Below, in pieces: positions 16,693-26,557 of a DNA stretch of 64,000 nucleotides. Location: the NCBI GenBank assembly GCA_021202275.1, contig JAJQDI010000021.1, positions 124,001-188,000 on the forward strand. Direction: 5' to 3'. The first letter of the stretch is position 1; each line of letters opens with the position of its first letter. The translations under genes and the position numbers were made by a program. The stretch comes from Bacteroides sp. (GTDB lineage Bacteria > Bacteroidota > Bacteroidia > Bacteroidales > Bacteroidaceae). Below the pieces are notes generated by a model that worked only from the letters and a program-made list of their open reading frames with translations, ran no database searches and had not been told where the DNA came from.

Positions 16693-17853
16693 ATGGGAGA
16701 GTTCTTATCATTTTTAGGAAATAACCTGGCCGATTTCTGGCAATTTACCGGTTTTGCCAATGCGACCATACAACATGTGATCATGTTGCTTGTGGGACTG
16801 TTGTTCATCTACCTGGCCGTTGCTAAAGAATTTGAGCCCATGCTATTGATCCCCATCGGATTCGGTATGCTGATCGGAAATATCCCTTTCCCGTTGGATG
16901 CCGGACTGAATGTAGGTATCTATGAAGAGGGATCTGTATTGAATATCCTGTATCAGGGAGTAACCTCGGGGTGGTATCCGCCATTGATCTTTCTGGGCAT
17001 CGGTGCGATGACCGACTTCTCCGCACTGATCTCCAATCCGAAGCTGATGCTCATCGGGGCGGCTGCCCAGTTTGGTATTTTCGGAGCTTACATCATCGCG
17101 TTACTGATCGGTTTCGAACCGAACCAGGCCGGAGCGATCGGTATCATCGGTGGTGCCGACGGACCAACCGCCATCTTCCTCTCTTCGAAACTGGCTCCTA
17201 ACCTGATGGGCGCGATTGCCGTATCGGCCTACTCCTATATGGCTCTTGTGCCGGTGATCCAGCCACCGATCATGCGTTTGCTCACGAACAAGAACGAACG
17301 TCTGATCCGCATGAAACCTCCCCGCGTGGTCTCTCATACGGAAAAAGTAATGTTCCCCATCATCGGTATGTTACTTACCACTTTCCTGGTACCTTCCGGT
17401 CTGCCTCTGTTGGGTATGCTGTTCTTCGGCAACCTGTTGAAAGAAAGTGGAGTGACCCGTCGTCTGGCCAATACCGCCAGTGGCCCGCTGATCGATACGA
17501 TTACCATTTTACTGGGAGTAACCGTAGGGGCTTCTACACAGGCTTCTCAGTTCCTGACCTGGGACTCGATCCTGATCTTTGTTCTGGGTGCGTTCTCCTT
17601 CGTGATCGCGACTACTTCAGGGGTTCTGTTCGTGAAACTCTTCAACCTGTTCTTAGGTAAAGACAACCAGATCAACCCATTGATCGGGAATGCCGGCGTA
17701 TCGGCTGTGCCCGACTCCGCGCGTATCTCTCAGGTAGTAGGTCTGGAATATGACCCGACCAACTACCTGCTGATGCACGCGATGGGACCGAACGTAGCCG
17801 GTGTGATCGGTTCGGCAGTAGCCGCCGGTATCCTGCTCGGATTCCTGATCTAA
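16693..17853 (+). CDS. mmdB: Sodium-translocating decarboxylase beta subunit
   Basis: A 386-residue inner-membrane protein of the OadB/MmdB family that decarboxylates carboxybiotin and exports sodium ions. It has about nine to eleven hydrophobic segments and the family's conserved loops: LIFLGIGAMTDFSALISNP, the GGADGPTAIFLSSKLAP segment with the sodium-coordinating Asp, AYSYMALVPVIQPP, and the C-terminal NAGVSAVPDSAR followed by NVAGVIGSAVAAG. Length is normal. It is the last gene of the operon, ended by a strong terminator 27 bp downstream. A homologous beta subunit lies at 62359-63594. Confidence 0.95.
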   Translation: MGEFLSFLGNNLADFWQFTGFANATIQHVIMLLVGLLFIYLAVAKEFEPMLLIPIGFGMLIGNIPFPLDAGLNVGIYEEGSVLNILYQGVTSGWYPPLIFLGIGAMTDFSALISNPKLMLIGAAAQFGIFGAYIIALLIGFEPNQAGAIGIIGGADGPTAIFLSSKLAPNLMGAIAVSAYSYMALVPVIQPPIMRLLTNKNERLIRMKPPRVVSHTEKVMFPIIGMLLTTFLVPSGLPLLGMLFFGNLLKESGVTRRLANTASGPLIDTITILLGVTVGASTQASQFLTWDSILIFVLGAFSFVIATTSGVLFVKLFNLFLGKDNQINPLIGNAGVSAVPDSARISQVVGLEYDPTNYLLMHAMGPNVAGVIGSAVAAGILLGFLI

Positions 17854-17880
17854 AACAAATCAGCGTTCTCTTTTCTATCA

Positions 17881-17917
17881 TACGGGAATATCTTTCGGAA
17901 GATATTCCCGTATTTTT
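17881..17917 (+). terminator. Intrinsic terminator of the methylmalonyl-CoA decarboxylase operon
   Basis: A perfect 14-bp stem (TACGGGAATATCTT, 17881-17894) with a TCGG loop is followed by T5. It lies 27 bp after the mmdB stop. Confidence 0.92.
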
Positions 17918-17981
17918 ATTTACAGACGGTTATATACATGATAATTTCGCACAAAAACCACTCATAATTAAAATGAAAATG

Positions 17982-17989
17982 TATATTTG
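17982..17989 (+). promoter_or_regulatory. -7 box TATATTTG for ECF sigma gene
   Basis: Perfect TAnnTTTG match 26 bp upstream of the sigma-factor start, between the preceding terminator and the gene. Confidence 0.6.
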
Positions 17990-18015
17990 TATGCGACAAT
18001 AAAAACACAAATCAC

Positions 18016-18615
18016 ATGGGCACACTTAACCTGGAAACACAAAATCTACTTCACCTGGTATCAGGTGACAACCAGCGTGCCTTCGATAGTTTCTACCATC
18101 TCTATTACAGTCAGGTATTCCGGTTTGCCTATTTTCTGCTCAAAGACACAAATGCCTGCCAGGAAGTGGTCTCCAACGTATTCTTCTCCGTATGGAAGTC
18201 CAGGAAAAGCCTGGCGGAAATTCAGAATATAGAGACCTACCTGTATGTAGTGACACGCAACGAAGCCAGCCGATACCAGCGTGAAGAGTCGGCAAGGAAA
18301 ACAGTATCACTGGATCAAAGTCCCTTGCAAATAGAGAAAACCGATATGGAAAATCCGGAAGAAGAAATGATTGGTCAGGAAGTGGAAGAACTCATCAACC
18401 GCATCGTTGAGAACCTACCCGAGAAATGTCGGCTCATCTTTCTCATGAACCGGATAGAAGGGCTAAAAAACAAAGAGATAGCCGAAAGGCTCTCTTTATC
18501 GGAAAGCACCGTACGGGTGCAAATGAAAATTGCTATTGAAAAAATCGTAGAACAAATGAGAATATACTATCCTCATTTGAGTCTGGTGTGGTTGCTGACT
18601 TTTTTTTTACGATAA
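18016..18615 (+). CDS. ECF-type RNA polymerase sigma factor
   Basis: A 199-residue sigma-70 family protein of the Bacteroidota FecI-like group. Region 2 spans about residues 25-90 (FRFAYFLLKDTNACQEVVSNVFFSVW, then IETYLYVVTRNEASRYQRE). Region 4 spans about 130-185 (LPEKCRLIFLMNRIEGLKNKEIA ERLSLSESTVRVQMKIAIEK written here with a break), a helix-turn-helix that reads the -35 element. It is followed by a FecR anti-sigma and an STN-containing SusC receptor, the standard cell-surface signalling triad: ligand in the receptor signals through FecR to release the sigma factor. A T9 run (18600-18608) encodes the last Phe residues, so slippage there would change only the extreme C-terminus. Confidence 0.93.
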   Translation: MGTLNLETQNLLHLVSGDNQRAFDSFYHLYYSQVFRFAYFLLKDTNACQEVVSNVFFSVWKSRKSLAEIQNIETYLYVVTRNEASRYQREESARKTVSLDQSPLQIEKTDMENPEEEMIGQEVEELINRIVENLPEKCRLIFLMNRIEGLKNKEIAERLSLSESTVRVQMKIAIEKIVEQMRIYYPHLSLVWLLTFFLR

Positions 18616-18826
18616 AACGTTTCTTTTCTCTGTCGGGAAAGTCAAATACGGAATGATAGCCCTATCTGTTCGCCCCTCACCTACAAGGTAATAAATTAAT
18701 AATCAAAAAATATACATACAACCTCAGACCTTCCTGATAACTTTTCTCAAAGATCTTCAAAAAAACAGCTTTTCCTTTAAACGGATTTACCTCCATTTTA
18801 CTCCTCTTTTATATAGCACCCATCCT

Positions 18827-19795
18827 ATGGAAGAAAAACACATAGACAGACTTTGCAGCAACTTATCGGAAGAGACTACTTCCGGAGAGGCAAAAGCATT
18901 TCAGCAATGGCGCGCAGAAAAAGACCACGAACAACTCTGCCAATTACTGGAAGGCCTGCGCCTGAACAACCGCATAGAAGAAAAAGCCGAAGAACTACGT
19001 CCGGTGATACTTGCCGATATTCATCGCCGCATGGACAACGAGAACAAACGCACAGGAAAGACACGTCGCCTCCTGGCCATTGCCACCTCTGTGGCTATCC
19101 TGATCATAGGTGGCGGACTGGGTTGGTTCTACGGGTTTTCACAACCAAACGAATGGCTGCAAGTATCCTGTGCTATGGGTGTCCATCAGACTTTGCAACT
19201 ACCTGACGGCAGTACCGTAACCCTCAACGGAGGTACTACCTTATCTTATCCGCAACAATTCGGGAAGAAGATCCGGGAAGTGCGCCTGCAGGGCGAAGCC
19301 TTTTTCGACGTACAACACGACCCCGGAAAACCGTTCGTGGTATATTCCGAAGAGATCCGTGTAAAAGTACTGGGAACACGTTTCAATGTGGAAGCCTACC
19401 CCAACGAGGAAAGCGTGACAGTGACCCTGGAAAGTGGTAAAGTAGCCGTGTGTCCCGAAGGCTCGCAAATAGAATGTATCCTGCAACCCGATCAACAGGC
19501 GATCTTTAACAAAGAGACCCGTCAGTTGAAACGCGCTCAGGCAAACGTAACCCAGGCAACAGGTTGGATAGTCAATGATCTGTATTTCCACTCTACCCCC
19601 CTGAAAGATATCGTAAGGAAACTGGAAAGACAGTTCAATGTCCGTTTCCGGATCACCTCGGAAAGCCTGGCAAATACTCCTTACACGTGCGACTTCACGG
19701 ATGACGAAAGCCTGGAGACCATTCTGGCTGTATTTGCTCTGGACAAGCGTTTCAAATACCGGCAGGAACGAGGGGAATATGTCATTTACGAATAA
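18827..19795 (+). CDS. FecR-family anti-sigma factor
   Basis: A 322-residue inner-membrane protein. A cytoplasmic N-terminal part binds the sigma factor. One membrane span lies at about residues 77-97 (LLAIATSVAILIIGGGLGWF). The periplasmic FecR domain (about 115-210) contains LPDGSTVTLNGGTTLSYPQ and VLGTRFNVEAYPNEE, and the C-terminal DUF4974 domain (about 245-320) contains DLYFHSTPLKDIVRKLERQ and YTCDFTDDESLETILAVF. DUF4974 is the part that contacts the STN domain of the TonB receptor. It lies 211 bp after the sigma gene and 179 bp before susC. Confidence 0.95.
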   Translation: MEEKHIDRLCSNLSEETTSGEAKAFQQWRAEKDHEQLCQLLEGLRLNNRIEEKAEELRPVILADIHRRMDNENKRTGKTRRLLAIATSVAILIIGGGLGWFYGFSQPNEWLQVSCAMGVHQTLQLPDGSTVTLNGGTTLSYPQQFGKKIREVRLQGEAFFDVQHDPGKPFVVYSEEIRVKVLGTRFNVEAYPNEESVTVTLESGKVAVCPEGSQIECILQPDQQAIFNKETRQLKRAQANVTQATGWIVNDLYFHSTPLKDIVRKLERQFNVRFRITSESLANTPYTCDFTDDESLETILAVFALDKRFKYRQERGEYVIYE

Positions 19796-19884
19796 AGAAA
19801 TACAAAAAACGCAATACCTTTTATAACCCTTATATACTGATACACACCATGAAAATCCCTACTTAGACAACCGCAGAAAAAAGA

Positions 19885-19910
19885 CCGGGAAGTGCGGCAA
19901 CACTTCCCGG
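19885..19910 (+). promoter_or_regulatory. Perfect 10-bp hairpin in susC leader
   Basis: CCGGGAAGTG (19885-19894), a 6-base loop and the exact complement (19901-19910), followed by a GC-rich run without T-tract. It lies between fecR and susC. It could attenuate or stabilise the susC message. Confidence 0.5.
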
Positions 19911-19974
19911 CCCGGCCCGGCAATAGCCGCGCAACTTCATTGAAAATTTTACAAACTAAAACCGTTACAAAGTT

Positions 19975-22900
19975 ATGAAAATAATTTCGAACGTACCTCC
20001 TGTGGCCGGCAAAAGCAGGCCCACCCGGTTATTATTTATTATGAGATTCTTTATTATTCTGCAATTAATACTTATAGGTAGCGCCTCAGCAACCCACAGT
20101 TACTCCCAGAACAAAGTTTCTGTGGAAGTACGCGACGCGACACTCAATCAGGTATTGGAACTCGTGAAGGCACAGAGCAATTGCACCTTCTGGTATCGCA
20201 GCGAAGAGATTGACCTGAACCGCAAGGTATCCGTCACCCTCAAAAATAAATCTGTGGATCAGGTATTGGATGAGATACTTCCCGCGCAGGGACTTGCCTA
20301 CAAAGTGGAAGGAAAATACATCATGATCTACAAGGAAGAAAAAATAACCCAGCAACGCAGTTTCACGCTCCGGGGAACAGTGACCGACGAAGACGGATTG
20401 CCCATTATCGGTGCGAACATCACCGTACAGGGGGCTTCATCGGGCACCATCACGGATGTGGAAGGGAAATTCAGTATCACAGCATCCGAAAACTCAGTGA
20501 TCTCGATTTCGTACATTGGCTACATCAGTCAGACCCTCACGCTGACCGGAAGCCAGACAGTGACGATCCGGCTGAAAGAAGATGCCAAAACCCTGACCGA
20601 AGTAGTAGTAACGGCGTTAGGGATCAAACGCGAATCCAAAGCCCTGGGATATGCCGTATCCGAAGTGAAAGGAGACGCGTTGTCTGCCAGCCGGCCGATC
20701 AACGCGATGGGAGCCTTATCGGGAAAGATCCCGGGAGTGGACATCTCAGGCACCACGGCAGGTCCGTCCGGATCTACCCGGGTAGTGATCCGCGGGAACG
20801 GAGAACTCTCGGGCAACAACCAACCTCTTTATGTCATTGACGGGGTACCCATGGAAAACTCACAGCTGGGAGGTGCGAGTCAATGGGGAGGATACGATAT
20901 GGGTGATGGTATTTCGAGCCTCAACCCGGATGACATCGAGTCTGTATCGGTACTCAAAGGTCCGGCTGCCGCCGCTTTATACGGATCGCGCGCTACACAC
21001 GGAGTGATACTCATCACAACCAAATCGGCTCAGAAACAGGGCATTGGTATCGACTTCACTACCAGTGTGGATTTTGTAAACCAATTGTCCAAATTCGACG
21101 ATTACCAGCGTGTATACGGTTCGGGACGTAACGGTGAACTGCCCACAACTTTTGAAACAGGTAGAGGAGCGTCACAAACGGCATGGGGAGCCAAATTAAA
21201 TCCGGACCTCACTACTTACATCTTCAACGGACAACAAAAGTCATACGGCAATATCAACAACAACATCTCCAGTTTCTTCCGTACCGGCTCTACAGTGAAC
21301 AACTCACTGTCCCTGACAGCCGCGTCGGAAAAAGCCAGTGTACGCGTCTCCCTGTCGGACATGCGCAACAATGATATTATACCGAAATCACACATGAGCC
21401 GTACCTCTTTTATGGTGAAAGCCGACGGGCAGTTGACCAAGCGTTTGCGCATAGAAAGCCGTATCAACTACATTATGGAGGATGTGAAAAACCGTCCGGC
21501 CCTCTCCGACTCCCCCAATAACGTAGGACTGAGTCTGATCGGTCTGGCACCCAACATCGACCAGAAGTGGCTGAGTGAAGGATACAAGGATGAATATGGC
21601 AGATATGCCGAATGGAACGGAGGGAATATCTACCGGATCAACCCCTACTGGAGCATCAACGAGATGAGCAATAAGTCTAAGAAAGACCGTGTCATGGGAT
21701 ACATTCAGGCCAACTACGAATTCATTGACGGACTGGAATTGCAGTTGCGCGGAGGTACGGACTTCTACAAATTCCGTATGACCGACTTCGCCGCGGTAAA
21801 TACTCCGGTATATCCGGAAGGGGCCATGAGTGAAACCTCCGTAGAAGTAGCGGAAAGCAATCTGGAGGCCATGCTGAGATATACCCGTAAATTCGGTGAG
21901 ACATTCGACCTTTCTGCGTTCATCGGAGGCAATATGATGTTCTTCGACCAGGAGATCTTCGATTACAGTGCCAACGATCAGGTGATCCCCGGCATGGAAT
22001 CCATTACGAACTATGTGAATCAGAGCCTGATCTATGGTAATCCCCGCAAACGGGTCAACTCTCTGTACGGGGCTGTCAATCTGGGTTACAAAGGATTCCT
22101 GTATCTGGATGCTACCCTGCGCAACGACTGGTCTTCCAGCCTGGCCAAAAGCAACAATTCCTACATGTATCCCTCCGTTTCGGGTAGTTTCATATTCACC
22201 AATGTATGGCAGATACCTGCCCAGATCCTTTCTTTTGGAAAAGTACGTGCTTCCTGGGCACAAGTGGGGGGGAGATACGGGACCGTATATGCTCAACCTC
22301 AACTACGGTATCATGCCGGAAACATTCAACAATCAACCTGTAGGAGAGATCAGTTCGACCAATATTCCGAACTACAATCTGAAACCGACACGAACCTATT
22401 CGTACGAATTTGGTGCCGACCTGCGTTTCCTGAAAAATCGTCTGAACCTGGATCTTACCTATTATTCCCAGACGACCAAAGATCAGATCATGAACCTGCC
22501 TATCTCCGGTACGACAGGGTTTGAATATGCTACGGTGAACAGCGGTAAGATACGTAACCAGGGGGTAGAGATCAGTCTGAACGGCCTGTTGATAGAAACG
22601 AAAGATTTCAGCTGGGACCTGACAGTCAACTATGCCAGGAACATAAATAAAGTGATCAAGCTACATCCTGAACTCAACGAATATCCGTTGGCAGAAGCAC
22701 GCTGGGCCGGTGCCATGATACAGGCCAAAGAAGGAGCCGCCTACGGTGCGATCATTGGTAAAAAACTGCTTCGCGCTCCGGACGGACAAGTGATCTACGA
22801 CGAGGCAGGCTATGCGATGGTAGGCGATACGTATGAAGTACTGGGCAACGGAGTATACGACTGGACCGGAGGACTGGGAACTTCACTACGCTACAAAGGA

Positions 22901-23464
22901 TTCACCTTCAGCGCGCTGTTGGATATCAAATGGGGAGCGGACATCTACTCCATGAGCAGTATGATGGCACACTCCAACGGTACGGCAAAAGCAACGCTGG
23001 AGGGCCGGAAAGAATGGTACCTTTCGGAAGAACGCCGCAAACAAGCCAATGTAGAGACCACCGACTGGACAGCTACCGGCGGATACATTGGCAAAGGGGT
23101 AGTAGAGGTCGTTGACCCAAATGGGAATGTGACCTATAAACCGAACGAAACAGCTGTAGATCCTCAGAAATACTGGAACAGTTTCCTGAGCAACAATACG
23201 CCCGAACCTTTTATCTACGACGCATCTTTCGTGAAACTCAGGGAACTGACATTCGGATACAATCTACCCAAAAAATGGCTGGATAAGACTCCGTTCCTGA
23301 ACGCGTACGTATCCGTCTACGGACGCAACCTGTGGACCATCTATTCCAATGTACCTAATATCGACCCCGAATCCAGCTATAACAATGGCAACGGACAGGG
23401 ATTTGAATACGGATCCCTGCCTTCGAGAAGATCCTTCGGGTTCAGTCTGAAAGTGAGTTTATAA
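19975..23464 (+). pseudogene. SusC/RagA TonB-dependent receptor with STN domain, frameshifted at G7
   Basis: The two ends form one receptor gene. The first frame (19975-22524) encodes a signal peptide, an STN domain (about residues 45-120, KVSVEVRDATLNQVLELV), a carboxypeptidase-D-like domain (TLRGTVTDEDGLPIIGANITV), the plug (GVDISGTTAGPSGSTRVVIRG, split in places) and half the barrel. At 22266-22272 seven Gs follow GCACAAGT. Six would continue in frame as AQVGGDTGPYMLN and run to the normal C-terminus at 23464 (last residues FGFSLKVSL). Removing one G gives exactly 1163 codons including the stop. As written, a foreign tail of about 80 residues ends the first product. It imports an oligosaccharide and signals via FecR. 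Phase variation, decay or a sequence error are all possible. Confidence 0.9.
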
Positions 23465-23498
23465 TGGCAAAGCATGTAAATCAATAGAAAAACTACAT

Positions 23499-25073
23499 AT
23501 GAAAAAGATAATATACCTTTTACTGACGATCTGCCTGACAGGAGGTATAAGCTCCTGTGCAGATTTTGAGGACCTGAACCAGGACCCATCGAAATCGACA
23601 GATATGGAGCCTACTCTGTTACTGCCCAATCTGCAGATGTATCTGACCAATGACTACCAGGAGTGGCACCGCTATTTCATGTATCCGGGAGGATTTGTGA
23701 ATCAGTGGTGCGGCGATTGGGGTACCGTAGAATACGGATGTATCGGTATCAAACAGGATAGCTACATGGCAGAGTTGTGGCTGCAACGCTATACACGCCT
23801 GGCCAAATCGATCGTAGATATTATTGAACGTACCAAAGATGACGCGGAATCTGTGAATATCAATGCACTGGGACGTGTGATGCGTGTTTACATCTACAAC
23901 CAGCTTACCGATATGTATGGTGATATCCCTTATTTCCAAGCCGGAGCCGGATACTATACCGGAGTATTGAAACCCAGATACGATTTGCAGAGTGAGATCT
24001 ACGACGACTTCTTCAAACAATTGGATATAGTACAGGAACAACTGGATCCGAATGCCGACCTGATCCCCTACGATCATTACTACAACGGTGATATAACCAA
24101 ATGGAAGAAATTTGCCAATTCCCTCCGCCTCCGCCTGGCCATGCGCCTGATCAAGGTAGATCCGGAGAGGGCCAGAAAAGAGGCAGAGACCGCCATCCGC
24201 AACGGAGTGATGGAAAGCAATGCGGATCTCTGCATGATCAAATACGAGAATCAGGCCAATCCCTCTTCCGGACCGGGACGCGGCAACGCGCTTGCCAACC
24301 GTTTCCGTCAGGAGCCCCGGAATTTCCGCCTGTCCAAAAAACTGATCACTTACATGGAAGATACATCCGACCCAAGGATCCGTCTGTACAGCGGTTGTTA
24401 CCTGGACGATGGTCAGAACACAGACATCACAGACCTGGTATACGAGCAGAAAAGATCCTACAGCGAAATGGCGCGGGAAACAGACCATTTCGACTGGGAA
24501 AAGAACCCGGATCCCATCACTCTTACTATTGATGGAAAAGAAGTGGAAGTAGACGGTAAATACCAGCTTCTGCAACCGGCTACCTGGCTGATGGAATACG
24601 ATGCACCTTACATCAACATGAGTTACGCAGAAGTGGAATTGCTGCTGGCGGAAGCCGCCGTACGCGGATGGTCAGGAACAGGCAATGCAGCCGCTCATTT
24701 TGAAAAAGCATTACGTGCCTCTGTAGAACAAATGAGCGTATACGGTGCTCCTTCCGTGAGTGCGGATGCTCTCGAACACTTTGTCAGTTCCAATGCCCTG
24801 AAGAGTGGCAGTGAGTTGGAGCAAATCAATATGCAGCTCTGGGTAGGTCATCTGCTGAATCCGTTCGAAGCCTACGCCAACTGGCGGCGTACCAATATTC
24901 CGGAGATCACCATGGAAAATCCCGATAAAGAGCGCAACCAATCCGGTGGTAAAACCCCGCGCCGCTTGCTCTACCCGATCGAAGAGCAGATCAAGAACGG
25001 AGACAATTACCGGGAAGCCATTGCCCGTGTACCGGGATACGACTGGACCATCGGAGTCTGGTGGGACAAATAA
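23499..25073 (+). CDS. SusD/RagB-family outer-membrane lipoprotein
   Basis: A 524-residue lipoprotein (signal ending LTGGISSC, then ADFEDLNQDP). It is the surface lid that pairs with the upstream SusC receptor to capture glycan. The fold is the TPR-based SusD type, of the subgroup sometimes called SusD-like 2: LGRVMRVYIYNQLTDMYGDIPYFQAG and YINMSYAEVELLLAEAAVRGW are diagnostic, and the end carries RRLLYPIEEQIKNGDNY. The gene follows susC by 34 bp. It is intact, although its SusC partner gene is frameshifted. The glycan is suggested by the GH16 and GH18 genes downstream. Confidence 0.94.
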   Translation: MKKIIYLLLTICLTGGISSCADFEDLNQDPSKSTDMEPTLLLPNLQMYLTNDYQEWHRYFMYPGGFVNQWCGDWGTVEYGCIGIKQDSYMAELWLQRYTRLAKSIVDIIERTKDDAESVNINALGRVMRVYIYNQLTDMYGDIPYFQAGAGYYTGVLKPRYDLQSEIYDDFFKQLDIVQEQLDPNADLIPYDHYYNGDITKWKKFANSLRLRLAMRLIKVDPERARKEAETAIRNGVMESNADLCMIKYENQANPSSGPGRGNALANRFRQEPRNFRLSKKLITYMEDTSDPRIRLYSGCYLDDGQNTDITDLVYEQKRSYSEMARETDHFDWEKNPDPITLTIDGKEVEVDGKYQLLQPATWLMEYDAPYINMSYAEVELLLAEAAVRGWSGTGNAAAHFEKALRASVEQMSVYGAPSVSADALEHFVSSNALKSGSELEQINMQLWVGHLLNPFEAYANWRRTNIPEITMENPDKERNQSGGKTPRRLLYPIEEQIKNGDNYREAIARVPGYDWTIGVWWDK

Positions 25074-25103
25074 TCGATGAAATCACTTTTAACACATAAG
25101 CGT

Positions 25104-26453
25104 ATGAAATTCATAAAATATATACCTGCAACTCTCTGTATGTTGCTCATACTGGCAGGTTGCAAAGACGATAGCGCAAACAATCCGACATTTGACGACG
25201 ATGAGATCCCGGCCATCTATATGGATTGGGCAGCCGAATATGTATATTCCCTGGGAGATGTGATGAAATTCGAAGCACAGGTATCCCCGTCGGACCATAC
25301 CACCTGTCGCTGGCTGATAGACGGGAATGTAGTAGCCGAAGGACTTAAGATCGAACAGACCATTGATACGGAAGAGCCTTTTACACTGCGCTTCGAGGCG
25401 GAACGCAACGGAATAAAGAACTTTCGTACAGCAGATGTAACTATAGCCAAAGAATTCGTAGCCAAAGAGTTTGAAAAAGTAGTATTAGGGGTAATTACCA
25501 GTGAAGGAACATCCAACCATGTGCAATGGGACTATATCACTCATTTAATGTATTCCTCACTGGTTGTAAAAGAAGATGACGGATCCCTTACACTCCCCGA
25601 TAAGGCTGCTCTCGACAGATTCAAAACATTGGTATCCTTGGCACACAACCAAGGTATCCATGTAATTGTAGATATCAGCGGAACGATCAACTATCCGACC
25701 CCAGGTGGTGTATGGGACGAAACCGCATTCAATATGGCGGTGATAGACCCGGTCAGACGGACACAACTTATCGCCGATATCAAAAACTTCGTCGAAGAAT
25801 ATGACCTGGACGGAGTAAATATCTATATGAATAATATCAATAACAGCAACAGTGGTCTCACCGGTCATGAGCAGATCGCAGAATTTATGAACGAACTGGG
25901 AGCTGCCTTTCCTGAAGAATCAGATGAAGGCAGAAGGAAATTCCATATCACCGCCTCAGTACCTATGGTATGGAACAATACCGAATATTACTATCTGAGT
26001 AGTGTAGAACGGCTCGACTGGGTCAACTTCCTGTTATTTGGTACCTCAGATCTGTCGCCTGTACCTCACGCGCCGGATTGGCAGATAGATGATAATCTGG
26101 CACGTTTTGCAGCACAAGGCATACCTGCTTCCAAAGCTATTGTGGGAATAGGAGCATTCGGAGTGAGATATGACATCCCTGCCGGAGTGAATCCCAGCTG
26201 GGGAGATATTGATAACTACCTGAGTTATCCGCTCTATTCAGACATTCTTAAACTGGATGCGAACGCGGCCGATAAAGACGAATTACCTGTGGGAAGCGGA
26301 CTCTTCTATACAGGAGCTGCCGGTGCAGTACGTAAAGCAGACATCACACTGGCAAATGATGCGCTGGGTATGTTGATCTGGATGGTGGAATATGACACTT
26401 CCAATGCGGATCAGTCTTTAACACAAGCTGTATATAATCATCTGAATCCGTAA
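25104..26453 (+). CDS. GH18-like lipoprotein lacking catalytic residues
   Basis: A 449-residue lipoprotein (MKFIKYIPATLCMLLILAGC), start at 25104 chosen for the clean signal. Residues about 35-130 form an Ig/PKD-like domain (TCRWLIDGNVVAEG). Residues about 130-449 fold like a GH18 TIM barrel (KVVLGVITSEG, IHVIVDISGTINYP, WVNFLLFGTSDL). The active-site motif DGxDxDxE reads DGVNIYMN at 236-243: both aspartates and the catalytic glutamate are replaced by Asn, Tyr and Asn. So it cannot act by the GH18 substrate-assisted mechanism and is probably a surface glycan-binding protein for chitin-, GlcNAc- or N-glycan-like ligands. It follows susD by 30 bp; a terminator-like hairpin follows it. Confidence 0.85.
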   Translation: MKFIKYIPATLCMLLILAGCKDDSANNPTFDDDEIPAIYMDWAAEYVYSLGDVMKFEAQVSPSDHTTCRWLIDGNVVAEGLKIEQTIDTEEPFTLRFEAERNGIKNFRTADVTIAKEFVAKEFEKVVLGVITSEGTSNHVQWDYITHLMYSSLVVKEDDGSLTLPDKAALDRFKTLVSLAHNQGIHVIVDISGTINYPTPGGVWDETAFNMAVIDPVRRTQLIADIKNFVEEYDLDGVNIYMNNINNSNSGLTGHEQIAEFMNELGAAFPEESDEGRRKFHITASVPMVWNNTEYYYLSSVERLDWVNFLLFGTSDLSPVPHAPDWQIDDNLARFAAQGIPASKAIVGIGAFGVRYDIPAGVNPSWGDIDNYLSYPLYSDILKLDANAADKDELPVGSGLFYTGAAGAVRKADITLANDALGMLIWMVEYDTSNADQSLTQAVYNHLNP

Positions 26454-26473
26454 CACGTATTGTACATTTACAG

Positions 26474-26534
26474 AAGTCCCCGGGTCGTTTATTAACTTAA
26501 CACACAATTTCCCTATGCTCCCGGGGACTTTTTT
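26474..26534 (+). terminator. Intrinsic terminator inside the polysaccharide locus
   Basis: AAGTCCCCGGG (26474-26484) and its exact complement (26520-26530) enclose a 35-base loop and are followed by T6. It sits between the GH18-like gene and the GH16 gene and would lower expression of the hydrolases relative to the binding proteins. Confidence 0.75.
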
Positions 26535-26557
26535 ATTTCCCGTTAAAATCAACCCTT

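Noticed and set aside
18600..18608. T9 tract as a switch of the sigma factor
   Set aside because: It encodes only the last few residues before the stop; a length change would alter the extreme C-terminus and leave regions 2 and 4 intact.
22034..23464. A separate second receptor gene starting at 22034
   Set aside because: The frame continues the first receptor's barrel exactly at the G tract and lacks its own signal peptide and plug, so it is the other part of one gene.
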